A DNA stretch of 64,000 nucleotides from Luteitalea pratensis (GCF_001618865.1 NZ_CP015136.1:6731001-6795000), one strand, 5' to 3'. Positions 7,805-16,539 are shown, counted from the stretch's first letter. A program made the numbers and translations. The notes: generated from the letters alone by a model not told the origin.

Positions 7805-8422
7805 TTACACGCCGTCGATCGATCGAGTCATCCTGATGCACGGCAACGGACCCGATGGCGTCGGCACCGCCACGCGTTCGTGCGGTTCGAAGCCGAGGGC
7901 CGTGTAGAGCGGTACTCCGGGCAGCGTCGCCATGAGTTCCAGCGTGTGGAAGCCCGCGGCCCGCGCGGCGTCAGCGCAGACCTCGTACAGCCGGCGCCCG
8001 AGGCCACGGCGGGCATGCTCGGGGTGTACGAAGAAGGCGCGAATGCGGGCGGGAGCGATCGACGGGTCGAGGCGATCGTCAGCGCCGGACTTGTGTTGGT
8101 CGCCCCCGAACAACGTCCGCCGGCCGCTCCACCCACCACAGGCTACGGCCGCATCATGATGTTCGATCAGGTAGTACGTGCCGTCGGTGACAAGCTGTGT
8201 GTCGACGCCGAAGACGTGCCGCAACCCTGCCTCGATCTCGCTCGGCGTGTAGTGGCCGGGACCGAGGCCGCGCACCGAGTGGTCGATCAGGACGTCGAGC
8301 ACGGCGACGTCAGCCAGGGTCGCACGGCGCAACGCGTAGTCGGATGTGCTCACGACAACCTCAGCCGACACGGCCTGCAGCCTGTAGCCTGGTGGGGCGC
8401 GCCTGACGCCCGCGCGGATCAT
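7805..8422 (-). CDS. GNAT family N-acetyltransferase
   Basis: A 205-residue acetyltransferase. The acetyl-CoA binding core is visible as FFVHPEHARRGLGRRLYEVC with the R-x-x-G-x-G/A type P-loop (RRGLGRR), and the C-terminal strand motif LYTALGFEP. An N-terminal extension of about 30 residues precedes the domain; a GTG inside it is an alternative start. The ATG chosen overlaps the stop of the upstream GNAT gene (ATGA). It is the last gene of a three-gene overlapping operon. Substrate unknown. Confidence 0.85.
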   Translation of the reverse strand: MIRAGVRRAPPGYRLQAVSAEVVVSTSDYALRRATLADVAVLDVLIDHSVRGLGPGHYTPSEIEAGLRHVFGVDTQLVTDGTYYLIEHHDAAVACGGWSGRRTLFGGDQHKSGADDRLDPSIAPARIRAFFVHPEHARRGLGRRLYEVCADAARAAGFHTLELMATLPGVPLYTALGFEPHERVAVPTPSGPLPCIRMTRSIDGV

Positions 8423-8940
8423 CGCGGCGTCTCGCCCGACGCCGACAGCAGGCGTTGCCAGAACCCGACGTCGATCCAATTGCCGAACTTCAGGCCGACT
8501 TCGGTGAGGTGCGCCACCTTGCGGAATCCGAACTTCTCGTGCAGGGCGATGCTCGCCGCGTTCGGGAGCGCAATGCCCCCGAGGGCCGCGTGCAGACCCA
8601 GGGCCTCGAGTTGCCCCAGCAGATCGGCGTACAGGCAGGACCCGATGCCGCTGCGCGTGATGCCAGGATCGAGGTAGACCGTGGTTTCGACGGAGAACCG
8701 GTAGGCACTCCGTGGCCGCCAGGGGCTCGCGTAAGCGTATCCGCACACCTTGCCGTCGTGTGCCGCGACGAGCCACGGCAGGCCACCGACCGTGATCGCG
8801 GCGAGGCGCGCGCCCATCTCCCCGAAGGACACCTCCATTTCCTCGAACGTCACGATGGTTTCGCGGACATAGTGGTTGTAGATGCGCGCGAGGGCCGGGG
8901 CATCACCGGCCTCGGCGGCCCGGATCGTGACTCCGGTCAT
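8419..8940 (-). CDS. GNAT N-acetyltransferase, phosphinothricin acetyltransferase-like
   Basis: A 173-residue GNAT resembling the Pat/Bar/MnaT group: N-terminal ALARIYNHYVRETIVTFEE, central GYAYASPWRPRSAYRFSVE, the P-loop RSGIGSCLY, and a C-terminal EKFGFRKVAHLTEVGLKFGNW, all usual for that group. These enzymes acetylate small amines such as methionine sulfoximine or phosphinothricin; natural roles vary. Both ends overlap neighbours by 4 bp (ATGA), so it is co-translated with a DUF6933 gene before it and another GNAT after it. Confidence 0.87.
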   Translation of the reverse strand: MTGVTIRAAEAGDAPALARIYNHYVRETIVTFEEMEVSFGEMGARLAAITVGGLPWLVAAHDGKVCGYAYASPWRPRSAYRFSVETTVYLDPGITRSGIGSCLYADLLGQLEALGLHAALGGIALPNAASIALHEKFGFRKVAHLTEVGLKFGNWIDVGFWQRLLSASGETPR

Positions 8941-9479
8941 CGCCGACCGCCTCCTGTCGACGACGCGCGCCCGGCCGTTCCCGGTCGCGCAGTCAGCAAG
9001 GCCACGGCGCGAGCGGCCGCCGTTTGCGGACCCGCGGCGCGACTTCGGTACTCGCCGAGATGGGCGTACAGTGCGGCCACGTCGAGGTCGCCCCGCGACG
9101 CGGCCAGGAAGGCGCACGCACGGGTGGCGAGGCCACGCATCGATCCCAGGGTCGACCGGTCGCGCGCCGCGCCGACGTCGCCACTGGTCATCCCGTCGAT
9201 TTCGCGCGCCACTGCCTTCCGGGGCACGTCGAGCCGATGCAGCACACCCACGAGGGCCACGGCGAGGTGTTCGGGCAGGTCCCCCAGGTGCTCGGCCGGC
9301 AGCACCACCGACAACAGGCTCGTCTCGCTCGTGCACAGAAGCAGCGCCCGCCGCTTCGCAAGCACAGGCGCAACGTACCAGTCGCCGAGCGCCGTCGTCG
9401 GCGGCGCCTCGGCCGTGTCGTCGACGCGCCCCGGTGCCACGTCCGCGAGGAGTCGGCGGGTGAACCGCAGCGTGTACAT
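8937..9479 (-). CDS. DUF6933 family protein
   Basis: A 180-residue protein matching the DUF6933 pattern: MYTLRFTRRLL at the start, then LGDWYVAPVLAKRRALLLCTSE and a strand LLSVVLPAEHL. The family is small, of unknown function, and often found singly in varied bacteria. No export signal or membrane segment is seen. It is the first gene of an operon with two GNAT acetyltransferases through ATGA overlaps. The last 40 residues are Ala/Arg-rich and probably disordered. Confidence 0.7.
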   Translation of the reverse strand: MYTLRFTRRLLADVAPGRVDDTAEAPPTTALGDWYVAPVLAKRRALLLCTSETSLLSVVLPAEHLGDLPEHLAVALVGVLHRLDVPRKAVAREIDGMTSGDVGAARDRSTLGSMRGLATRACAFLAASRGDLDVAALYAHLGEYRSRAAGPQTAAARAVALLTARPGTAGRASSTGGGRR

Positions 9480-9504
9480 GCGCGAAAGTCTACCGGCCCT
9501 CGCA

Positions 9505-9593
9505 AGGACGGAGGACGGAGGACCGAGGACGGAGGACGGAGGAGGGAGGACGGAGGAGGTAAGGCGGAGGAGGTAAGGCGGAGGACGGAGGAG
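9505..9593. repeat. GGACGGA tandem array
   Basis: About ten units of GGACGGA or close variants (GGACCGA, GGAGGGA, GGAGGTAAGGC) run head to tail just upstream of the DUF6933 operon start and ahead of the MOSC gene. The strand is strikingly purine-only apart from single C/T positions. No coding potential is evident. Confidence 0.85.
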
Positions 9594-9688
9594 TCGGGGC
9601 GGACTGAGGAAAAGACGGATAGGGCCAACGCGACTCGACCCCAGTGGATGTTGCTCGTGCGTTCCGGGGAGGATTGTGCGACGTTGTC

Positions 9689-10288
9689 ATGGACATGGCG
9701 CAGGAATCTGCTCAAACGGCTCAGGTCGCGCACCGCACGATGGACGAGCTTCGCGCTTCCGTCGGCACCATCCGGCAGGCACCATCCGACAACGGCACCG
9801 TGGCACTCGTCGTGCGTCGACCGGACAAGAACCAGCGTGAAGTCCTTGACGAAGGGCACTTCGACCAGGCCGAGGGCCTCGCCGGCGACACGTGGCGGCT
9901 CCGGCAGTCGAGCTTCACACCCGACGGGGCACCCCATCCCGACACGCAGCTCACGGTGATGGGGGTGCGCGCCATCGGCGCGATCAGCCCGGACGAGACC
10001 CGCTGGCCGCTGGCCGGTGACCAGTTGTTCGTGGATCTCGACCTCACCTACGCCAACCTGCCGCCGGGCACACGACTGCAGATTGGCGAAGCGGTGCTGG
10101 AGGTGACCGAGCAGCTGCACACTGGTTGCGGCAAGTTCGTCGAGCGCTTCGGGCTCGACGCGATGAAATGGGTGAACTCGCCGGAAGGCCGCGAGCTGAA
10201 CCTGCGCGGCATCTACGCGAAGGTCGTCACACCCGGCCGCATACGCCCCGGGGACACGATCACCAAGGTCGCGGCGCTTGTGCCTTGA
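9689..10288 (+). CDS. MOSC domain protein
   Basis: A 199-residue protein with a MOSC (molybdenum cofactor sulfurase C-terminal) fold. The conserved cysteine region is HTGCGKFVERFG near residue 149, followed by LRGIYAKVVTPGRIRPGD, a typical MOSC end. Such proteins bind Moco-linked sulfur or act in amidoxime/hydroxylamine reduction and detoxification. The start was set at ATG 9689; the frame is open to 9644 with another ATG. The window also encodes a molybdenum hydroxylase at 32-35 kb, but the two are far apart. Confidence 0.85.
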   Translation: MDMAQESAQTAQVAHRTMDELRASVGTIRQAPSDNGTVALVVRRPDKNQREVLDEGHFDQAEGLAGDTWRLRQSSFTPDGAPHPDTQLTVMGVRAIGAISPDETRWPLAGDQLFVDLDLTYANLPPGTRLQIGEAVLEVTEQLHTGCGKFVERFGLDAMKWVNSPEGRELNLRGIYAKVVTPGRIRPGDTITKVAALVP

Positions 10289-10333
10289 GCGCCGCGACCA
10301 TGATCAAGGGAGCAGGGACAGGGAATAAGTCAC

Positions 10334-10436
10334 AAGGGCGTCAAGGGACAAGTTGTGCCTTCCTCGGCGAACCGTTTCTTGCCCCTCGTCCCTTGATAGC
10401 CCTTCTGACTTCTTCGTTCTCCCTTGTCCCTTGTTC
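10334..10436. repeat. Inverted AAGGGACAAG-type repeats
   Basis: An arm at 10334-10352 (AAGGGCGTCAAGGGACAAG) is nearly complementary to 10385-10404 (CTCGTCCCTTGATAGCCCTT); a further CTCCCTTGTCCCTTG copy follows at 10420. The pair lies between two convergent genes, so the hairpin could end transcription from both sides. Confidence 0.6.
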
Positions 10437-10454
10437 GCCCGTCGGTCCGCGCTC

Positions 10455-10847
10455 CTAGCGTCCGACGGCGAAGTGGGGGTTTTCGATGAGGCCGATCACG
10501 TTGCCGAACGGGTCGGCCACGCGTGCGACCTTGATGCCCTCGCCCACGTCCTGCGCGCCCGACACCAGCGTCGCGCCGCTTGCGAGGAAATGCTCGAGCG
10601 CCGCGTCGATGCGGGCGACGCGCCAGTAGGCGACGCTGCCCCCCGGCCCGGGCTGTCCCTCGCTCACGTCGGGATGCAACCCGAGTTCATAGCCGCCAAT
10701 CTCGAACCCGACGTAGAACGGCTGATCGAAGTACGGCGCCTGCCCGAAGGCGCGCGCGTACCAGGCCTTGGCGGCGCCGATGTCGGGCACCTGGTAGATG
10801 ACGGTGGCGAGGCCGAGCGTGGTGGTGGACTTCTGATCCTGGGTCAT
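10455..10847 (-). CDS. VOC (glyoxalase/bleomycin resistance) family protein
   Basis: A 130-residue vicinal-oxygen-chelate fold protein. It shows the paired beta-alpha-beta-beta-beta layout: VIYQVPDIGAAKAWYARAFG in the first half and a strand VADPFGNVIGLIENP at the end, where the terminal Glu is a usual metal ligand. Members are lyases, dioxygenases or binding proteins; substrate unknown. The start ATG at 10847 was preferred to an upstream one (10877) because homologous proteins begin near the first strand. Confidence 0.8.
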   Translation of the reverse strand: MTQDQKSTTTLGLATVIYQVPDIGAAKAWYARAFGQAPYFDQPFYVGFEIGGYELGLHPDVSEGQPGPGGSVAYWRVARIDAALEHFLASGATLVSGAQDVGEGIKVARVADPFGNVIGLIENPHFAVGR

Positions 10848-10988
10848 TGCACACGTCTCCCGTGTGCTCGCTGACACCTGCGTCCGCCTTCGCGCGCTTC
10901 ACGAAGTCGAACCCGCCCCGCGCTTCGGCGGGACGAGTCCACGGCCCGGCGAGTGACGGACCGCAGGTAGGGGCTCCTCTCAGGCTCC

Positions 10989-11012
10989 CGCCTTCGCCGA
11001 CGGCTTCGGCGC
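10989..11012. repeat. CGCCTTCGCCGACGGCTTCGGCGC element
   Basis: A short GC-rich element with the order CCTTCGCCG-ACGG-CTTCGGCGC. Two near copies in the opposite orientation lie at 34271-34331, where they form the first codons of the molybdenum hydroxylase large subunit. Probably a dispersed repeat. Confidence 0.5.
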
Positions 11013-11099
11013 GGCAGGCCCGGGACCCCGCCAGGAACGCCGACACGCTACCCAGAAACGTGGCGGAAGGCAAGCCCGAGCACTACACTCCACGGCGAG

Positions 11100-12869
11100 G
11101 TGCTGCCCGTGACCGACGTCCGCTCCCGTGTCCTTCGTCTCGCTGGTGCGTTCTGCGCGGCGTTGCTCATCGCCGGCTTGCTGATTCGCGTGTCGCCAGA
11201 GGCCGCGCAATCGACTGGCGTACAGATCCGCGTCTCCTTCCCGGGCTCCCTCGAGGCCCAGCGCATCGACGGCCGCCTGCTCGTCATGCTGTCGACCGAT
11301 GCGAAGGCCGAACCGCGCTTCCAGATCACCGACGATGCCGCGACGCAACTGGTGTTCGGCATCGACGTCGACGGACTGGCGCCAGGCACCCCCGCCATCG
11401 TCGACGCCACTGCCACCGGTTACCCGATGCGCAGTCTTCGCGATCTGCCTGCCGGCACGTACACGGCGCAGGCGCTGCTGCACCGCTACGAGACGTTCCG
11501 CCGCGGCGACGGTCACGTCGTCAAGCTGCCGATGGATCGCGGCGAGGGGCAGCAGTGGAACCGGGCGCCGGGCAACCTCTACTCCACGCCCGTGCAGGTC
11601 ACGATCGGCAAGGACGCGACGGTCGATCTCACGCTCGACAAGGTGATCGCGCCGATTCCGCCGCCGCCGGCCACCAAATACATCCGCCACGAACGGATCC
11701 GCAGCGAGAAGCTCTCGAAGTTCTGGGGACGCGACATGTACCTCGGCGCGCACGTGCTGGTGCCGGAAGGCTTCGACACGCATCCCGAGGCCCGCTACTC
11801 ACTGATGATCGATCACGGGCACTTTCCGTCCACGTTCGAGGGATTTCGCGAGGAGAAGCCTGACCCGACACTGAAGCCGGACCATAACGCGCGCTTCAAC
11901 ATGGACGGCTACAACCGGTATCAGCAGCAGGCCGCCTACGATCTCTACAAGGAATGGACCGGCGCCGGCTTCCCGCGCGTGTTGATTATCCAGATCCAGC
12001 ATCCGACGCCGTTCTACGACGACTCCTACGCGGTCAATTCGGCCAACGCCGGGCCCTGGGGCGACGCGATCGTCGAGGAGTTGATCCCGTACATCGAGAA
12101 GAAATACCGCGGCATCGGGCAGGGCTGGGCGCGGTTCATGTATGGCGGCTCGACGGGCGGCTGGGAGGCACTCGCGGCCCAGGTGTTCTACCCGGACGCA
12201 TTCAACGGCGCCTATGCGGCATGCCCCGATCCGATCGACTTTCGCGCCTACACCGTGGTGAACCTGTACGAAGACGCGAACGCGTACTACGTGGACAGCC
12301 GCTGGAAGAAGACACCGAGGCCGGGCCATCGCAACTGGCTCGGGCACGTCAGCACCACGCTGGAGGACATGAACCTGCGTGAGCTGGCGCTCGGCACCAG
12401 GACGCGCTCGGGCCAGCAGTGGGATGTGTGGGAGGCGACCTACTCGCCGGTCGGCGCCGACGGCTACCCGAAGCGCATCTGGGACAAGGTCACCGGCCAG
12501 ATCGACAAGGATGTCGCGGCCTACTGGAAGCAACACTACGACCTCGTGCACATCATGCAGCGCGACTGGGAGAAGGGGCTCGGCAAGAAACTCGCGGGCA
12601 AGGTCAACCTCTACGTCGGCGACATGGACAACTACTACCTGAACAACGCCGTCTACCTCGCCGAGAATTTCCTGCGCGCAACGACCAACCCGTGGTTCGA
12701 CGGCGAGGTCACGTACGGCGACCGCGCCGAACACTGCTGGAACGGCGACCCGGTGCGCCCGAACTACGCCTCACGCCTCCGCTATCACCAGATGTTCGTC
12801 CCGAAGGCGGTTGCGCGCATGGAGAAGACAGCGCCGAAGGGAGCGGACCTGAAGAGCTGGCGGTACTGA
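11100..12869 (+). CDS. Secreted esterase-family (alpha/beta hydrolase) protein
   Basis: A 589-residue exported protein. A hydrophobic leader (about 11-37) is followed by an Ig-like beta-rich region (40-190) and a putative-esterase (esterase D-like) domain from about 210. The nucleophile elbow is GGSTGGW, with a later DNYYLNN and DRAEHCWNG that may supply the acid and histidine. Start codon is GTG; 11100 is annotated, but GTG 11109 has GAGG about 8 bases upstream and may be the true one. Related long proteins act on acylated carbohydrates; that substrate is inferred from family knowledge. Its neighbours give no clear link. Confidence 0.78.
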   Translation: MLPVTDVRSRVLRLAGAFCAALLIAGLLIRVSPEAAQSTGVQIRVSFPGSLEAQRIDGRLLVMLSTDAKAEPRFQITDDAATQLVFGIDVDGLAPGTPAIVDATATGYPMRSLRDLPAGTYTAQALLHRYETFRRGDGHVVKLPMDRGEGQQWNRAPGNLYSTPVQVTIGKDATVDLTLDKVIAPIPPPPATKYIRHERIRSEKLSKFWGRDMYLGAHVLVPEGFDTHPEARYSLMIDHGHFPSTFEGFREEKPDPTLKPDHNARFNMDGYNRYQQQAAYDLYKEWTGAGFPRVLIIQIQHPTPFYDDSYAVNSANAGPWGDAIVEELIPYIEKKYRGIGQGWARFMYGGSTGGWEALAAQVFYPDAFNGAYAACPDPIDFRAYTVVNLYEDANAYYVDSRWKKTPRPGHRNWLGHVSTTLEDMNLRELALGTRTRSGQQWDVWEATYSPVGADGYPKRIWDKVTGQIDKDVAAYWKQHYDLVHIMQRDWEKGLGKKLAGKVNLYVGDMDNYYLNNAVYLAENFLRATTNPWFDGEVTYGDRAEHCWNGDPVRPNYASRLRYHQMFVPKAVARMEKTAPKGADLKSWRY

Positions 12870-12875
12870 ACAACA

Positions 12876-12909
12876 TCGGCCTTCGGCATTCGGCCTTGGG
12901 CCTTCGGTA
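12876..12909. repeat. GGCCTTCGGCATTC-type repeats
   Basis: TCGGCCTTCGGCATTCGG followed by CCTTGGGCCTTCGG sits just after the esterase stop. It is a member of the degenerate GGCATTC family seen also near 24.1 kb. Confidence 0.6.
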
Positions 12910-13038
12910 AGAGCGCCCTCTCTGAAGCGCCTGACACGAAGGTTCATTGAAGCGGAGATCACGGCACCGCTTGCGGCGTTGGACTGGGTCATGACTATGC
13001 AGAACACCGATCACGGCCGGCGCGCCTTTCTCAGGCTA

Positions 13039-13067
13039 GTGTAGTGTCCAGCAAATAGATGGACAAT
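13039..13067. repeat. IS630 left inverted repeat
   Basis: Tip GTGTAGTGTCC (13039-13049) and inner block GGACAAT (13061-13067); it pairs with 14213-14241. Confidence 0.88.
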
Positions 13068-13094
13068 CTAAGCGGGTCCGCGTATGGTGGGATC

Positions 13095-14225
13095 ATGCCC
13101 GCTGCGGTTCCGGCGCTCAGTCTCAGTGTCACCGACCGGGACCAGATCGAACGCTGGCTGTGCGCCCAGAACACCCCACAGCAGGTCGCGTTGCGAAGCC
13201 GCATCGTGCTGGCGGCGGCAGCCGGTCAATCCGACTCCGCCATCGCCGCTGACCTCGCCATCAATCGCAAGACCGTGATGTTATGGCGCGCGCGATTCGC
13301 GGCCCAGGGCCTCACGAGTCTGTGGGCGATCGCGCCCGGGCGGGGCCGGAAGGCGACCTATGATGGCGCCAAGATCAAAGCGATTGTCGATACCACCCTG
13401 CAGACCCGGCCGGAGGGGATGACCCACTGGAGCTGCCGGCGGATGGCCGCGCGGCAGGGCGTCAGTAAGTCCACGGTCAGCACCATCTGGCGCAGCCATC
13501 ATCTCCAGCCGCATCGGGTCACGCGCTTCAAGTTGTCGCGGGATCCGCACTTTCTGGAGAAGCTCACCGATGTCGTGGGGCTCTATCTGAATCCGCCGCA
13601 GCAGGCGTTGGTGCTGTGTGTCGACGAAAAGAGCCAGATTCAGGCGCTCGATCGTACGCAGCCGGGTCTCCCGTTGAAGAAGGGCCGCTGCGGCACGATG
13701 ACGCATGACTACAAGCGCAATGGCACGACGACGCTGTTTGCCGCCCTGGAGGTCTTGGAAGGACGGGTCGTCGGCCAGTGTTACGAACGCCATCGGCACC
13801 AAGAGTTCGTGAAGTTTCTTCGCACGCTGGAACACGAATTTCCCGGCACGGTGCCGCTGCACTTGGTGTTGGACAACTACGGCACGCACACCCATCCCAC
13901 GGTCCGCGCCTGGCTCGCCCGGCATCCGCGCTTTGTCCTCCACTTTGTCCCGACCAGTTCCAGTTGGCTCAATCTCATCGAGCGGTGGTTTGGGGAACTC
14001 ACCGGCAAACGCGTCCGGCGCGGATCGTTCGCCAACGTTGATGAATTGCAACAGGCCATTCAGGAGTTTCTGGCCGCGTGGAACGAGCACCCGAAACCGT
14101 TCGTGTGGACGGCCACCGTGCAACGGATCCAAGAGAAGCTCGCGCGCTGCCGCCAAACGCTCGAGCAGATTCAGCCCGGCTCCACGCAGCCGCGCCGCAG
14201 ACGGTCCAATGCGTTGTCCAGTTAA
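13095..14225 (+). CDS. IS630-family DDE transposase
   Basis: A 376-residue transposase. The N-terminal helix-turn-helix (about 45-70, SDSAIAADLAINRKTV) and a second one (about 120-136, VSKSTVSTIW) bind the ends. The DDE_3 catalytic domain shows Asp177 in CVDEKS, Asp260 in VLDNYGTH and Glu296 in NLIERWF, with 35 residues between the last two, as expected for IS630. No frameshift is needed. An upstream ATG at 13059 is also in frame but lies within the left terminal repeat. The stop lies inside the right repeat. The element looks complete and potentially active. Confidence 0.95.
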   Translation: MPAAVPALSLSVTDRDQIERWLCAQNTPQQVALRSRIVLAAAAGQSDSAIAADLAINRKTVMLWRARFAAQGLTSLWAIAPGRGRKATYDGAKIKAIVDTTLQTRPEGMTHWSCRRMAARQGVSKSTVSTIWRSHHLQPHRVTRFKLSRDPHFLEKLTDVVGLYLNPPQQALVLCVDEKSQIQALDRTQPGLPLKKGRCGTMTHDYKRNGTTTLFAALEVLEGRVVGQCYERHRHQEFVKFLRTLEHEFPGTVPLHLVLDNYGTHTHPTVRAWLARHPRFVLHFVPTSSSWLNLIERWFGELTGKRVRRGSFANVDELQQAIQEFLAAWNEHPKPFVWTATVQRIQEKLARCRQTLEQIQPGSTQPRRRRSNALSS

Positions 14226-14241
14226 TTCTCGGACACTACAC
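14213..14241. repeat. IS630 right inverted repeat
   Basis: Complement of the left end: GTTGTCC (14213-14219) and GGACACTACAC (14231-14241). The transposase stop codon (14223-14225) falls inside it. Confidence 0.88.
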
Positions 14242-15447
14242 TAGCGGGTGGAGTCTGCGCGGGCACTGCAATGCCCTTTTCCATCGATTCGACGCCAACG
14301 CCTTCGCCACCCATCGACCTGCCGACCGCTACGCTATGGGAGGCGAGCGAGCTCGTAAGGACGAAAAAGGCTTCGCCGAGAGAACTGACCGCCTCATGCC
14401 TGGCGCGGATTCAGCGCTTGAACCCGAGCTTGAACGCGTTCATCACCGTGACTGCCGAACAGGCGACAGCGGACGCGCAACGCGCGGAAGAGGAGATCAT
14501 GAAAGGCGGCTGGCTGGGTCCGCTGCATGGAATTCCTGTGGGCCTCAAGGACTTGTTCGATACGGCGGGCGTGCGGACGACGGGCGGAAGCGGGCAGTTT
14601 GCCGATCGCGTCCCGACCGAAGACGCCGAAGTGGTACGGCGACTGAAGGCAGCAGGCGCGGTGATCGTCGGGAAACAGAACTTGCATGAGTCGTGCTGTC
14701 GAAGCTGACCGCGGGCGTGCGGGACGTTGTCGTACCGGTGAGACCGGAAGTGAACAGCGCCGTGATGTTGGCCGAAGGCGCTGCCTTTCACGCGGCCCGA
14801 GTGCGAGAAGGGCCGCAGTTGTTTCAACCACCCGTGCTGGGACGTCTGCGCGGCGGTGAGGCCGTGGGCACGGCGACGCATATCGACCGGCGCCGCGAGC
14901 TCGATCAGATGCGTCGCGCAGCGCCAAGCCTGTTCACGCATGTCGATCTGCTCGTCACACCCACCATCCCCCAGTTGCCGATAGCTATCGCCGAAGCGCA
15001 GGACGACCAGGCCGGAACGGCCGTGTTTGCGCGCAACACGAGACCGTTCAACGACTACGGGCTGCCCGCCCTGTCCGTGCCGTGCGGGTTCGCGAAGAAC
15101 GGCCTTCCGATCGGCCTGCAAATTGTCGGGCCACCATGGGCACAGGAGTCCGTTCTCCGCCTCGCTCACGCCTTCGAACAGACGACCGACTCGCGGACAC
15201 GACGTCCGACGCTGTGATGCACTCAGCGACCACGGCCCAACAAGGCGATGGTCTCGAATCCCTGCTGACCTCCGGGCGACCTTCGGACCCAAGAGATTCT
15301 TGAAGGAATGGCCGCGGAGGTCCACCTCGGCGTGCTGAGTACGAGAAGCGGTCGCGCCGACCAACATCACCCAAGGGCTGCGAAAGCATCTCGATGGCCG
15401 AAGGCCGAACGACGACGGCCGGTAGACGTGGCTCCCGGCGCCCGCGC

Positions 15448-16527
15448 TCACGGCGCCGCCAGGCCACGCTGCGACGTGAGATAGACCGCGAACGTACCGA
15501 GCCAATGGCCGCCGGCGTAGGGTGCGCCGGTCACCGCGGCGAGACCGAGTTCGCGATGCCGTGACGCGGCGGCCGTCAGTGCGGGGCGGCGCGGATCGTC
15601 GGCCGGCAGCGCCGAGAGGATCCCTTCCAGCATCCACGCGCGGCTCAGGTTAAGGCCGTCGAGATGCGCGAGCTTGCCGTCGGTCTTGTCGAGCACGACG
15701 CCTGGCTCGAGCCACGAGGCGTCAGCCTTCGTGAGCGTCGGCACCTGCGGCAGGAAGTCGGCGAACCATCGGGAGAACTCTGCAGGCGACAGCACGCGTC
15801 GCATCAGGTCGGCCTCGGCGAGGCACGGCGACACGAAGTCCTGCCCGGACGGTTCGTAGGCCATCGGACACGCCCTGTCGGCGAGGTAGAACGCCCGCGA
15901 CCGTTCGACGAGCAATCGCTCGAACTCCGCGTGCTTCGCGTGCCGCGCCCAGTCCAGCGCCAGGCCGAACGCGAAGGCCGTCTGCGAGTGCTCGCCGGTA
16001 CGAATCGGCCGCGTGAGCTTGGGCAGCCAGTCCATGAAGCGCGCCACGGCTTCGACCTCCATCGGCGCCAGCGACTTCGCCCAGCCGCGTGCCTGCGGGC
16101 TGTCCCACTCACGCAGCTCCATCGTCAGCTGCAGCAGCCAGGCGAGCCCGTACGGTCGCTCGAACTCCTGCCGTCCAGGCACGCGGAGATAGGCCATTTC
16201 GCCGGCCACACGCTCGGCCGTGAAGCTCGTCGCCAGGGCCGCTTCCGCTTTTGCGGCAAGCGGTGTTACCGGATGCAGGCGCGCGACGCGCGCGAGCAGC
16301 CAGTGCCCGTGCACCGACGAGTGCCAGTCGAAACAGCCGTAGAAGACGGGCGTCAGCGCCCGCGGCACCTTCGCGTCGGCATCGGAGGCGAGCGTGTGCG
16401 CCACCTTGTTCGGGTACTCCTGGTGCACGCATGCCAGTGCCAGCGCCGCGAGTTGCTCCGCTTGAACGAGGTCCATGGGTGTCGGCGCCATCACCGCCTT
16501 CGTCATCAGCACCAGTGCGAGCAGCAT
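15448..16527 (-). CDS. DUF2891 family protein
   Basis: A 359-residue protein that matches the DUF2891 pattern very well: EYPNKVAH near the start, then the hallmark PVFYGCFDWHSSVHGHW near 61-76, and a helical (alpha/alpha toroid-like) body with WDARHAKHAEF-like repeats and a terminal GAPYAGGHWLGTFAVY. The family is uncharacterised; the fold resembles glycan-active toroids and the conserved WHSSVHGHW suggests a catalytic or binding site. A short hydrophobic N-terminus may be a signal peptide. Transcribed away from the isomerase gene across an AT-rich inverted repeat. Confidence 0.85.
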   Translation of the reverse strand: MLLALVLMTKAVMAPTPMDLVQAEQLAALALACVHQEYPNKVAHTLASDADAKVPRALTPVFYGCFDWHSSVHGHWLLARVARLHPVTPLAAKAEAALATSFTAERVAGEMAYLRVPGRQEFERPYGLAWLLQLTMELREWDSPQARGWAKSLAPMEVEAVARFMDWLPKLTRPIRTGEHSQTAFAFGLALDWARHAKHAEFERLLVERSRAFYLADRACPMAYEPSGQDFVSPCLAEADLMRRVLSPAEFSRWFADFLPQVPTLTKADASWLEPGVVLDKTDGKLAHLDGLNLSRAWMLEGILSALPADDPRRPALTAAASRHRELGLAAVTGAPYAGGHWLGTFAVYLTSQRGLAAP

Positions 16528-16539
16528 GCTGCACAGTCT

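Larger units (their letters stand above)
13039..14241 (+). mobile_element. IS630-family insertion sequence
   Basis: A 1203-bp element flanked by TA at 13037-13038 and 14242-14243, the usual IS630/Tc1 target duplication. Left and right termini are 29-bp imperfect inverted repeats sharing GTGTAGTGTCC at the tip and GGACAA inside. It carries one intact DDE transposase. It lies inside the Tat signal coding region of an amidase gene. Confidence 0.95.
12991..15217 (+). pseudogene. Tat-exported amidase gene split by IS630 and internally deleted
   Basis: The 5' fragment (from ATG 12991) encodes a Tat signal start with HGRRAFLRL and stops being amidase at the IS630 left end. Joining across the element and keeping one TA gives an in-frame continuation LAGGVCAGTAMPF, then an amidase N-terminal region (14250-14690) with catalytic-lysine segment GIPVGLKDLFD and IVGKQNLHE. 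At about 14690 the frame shifts to one that carries the amidase C-terminal part (to 15217, with LLVTPTIPQ and LPALSVPCGF). Roughly 150 residues with the Gly/Ser signature and nucleophile serine are missing. So there are two independent lesions and no active enzyme can be made. Confidence 0.88.
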
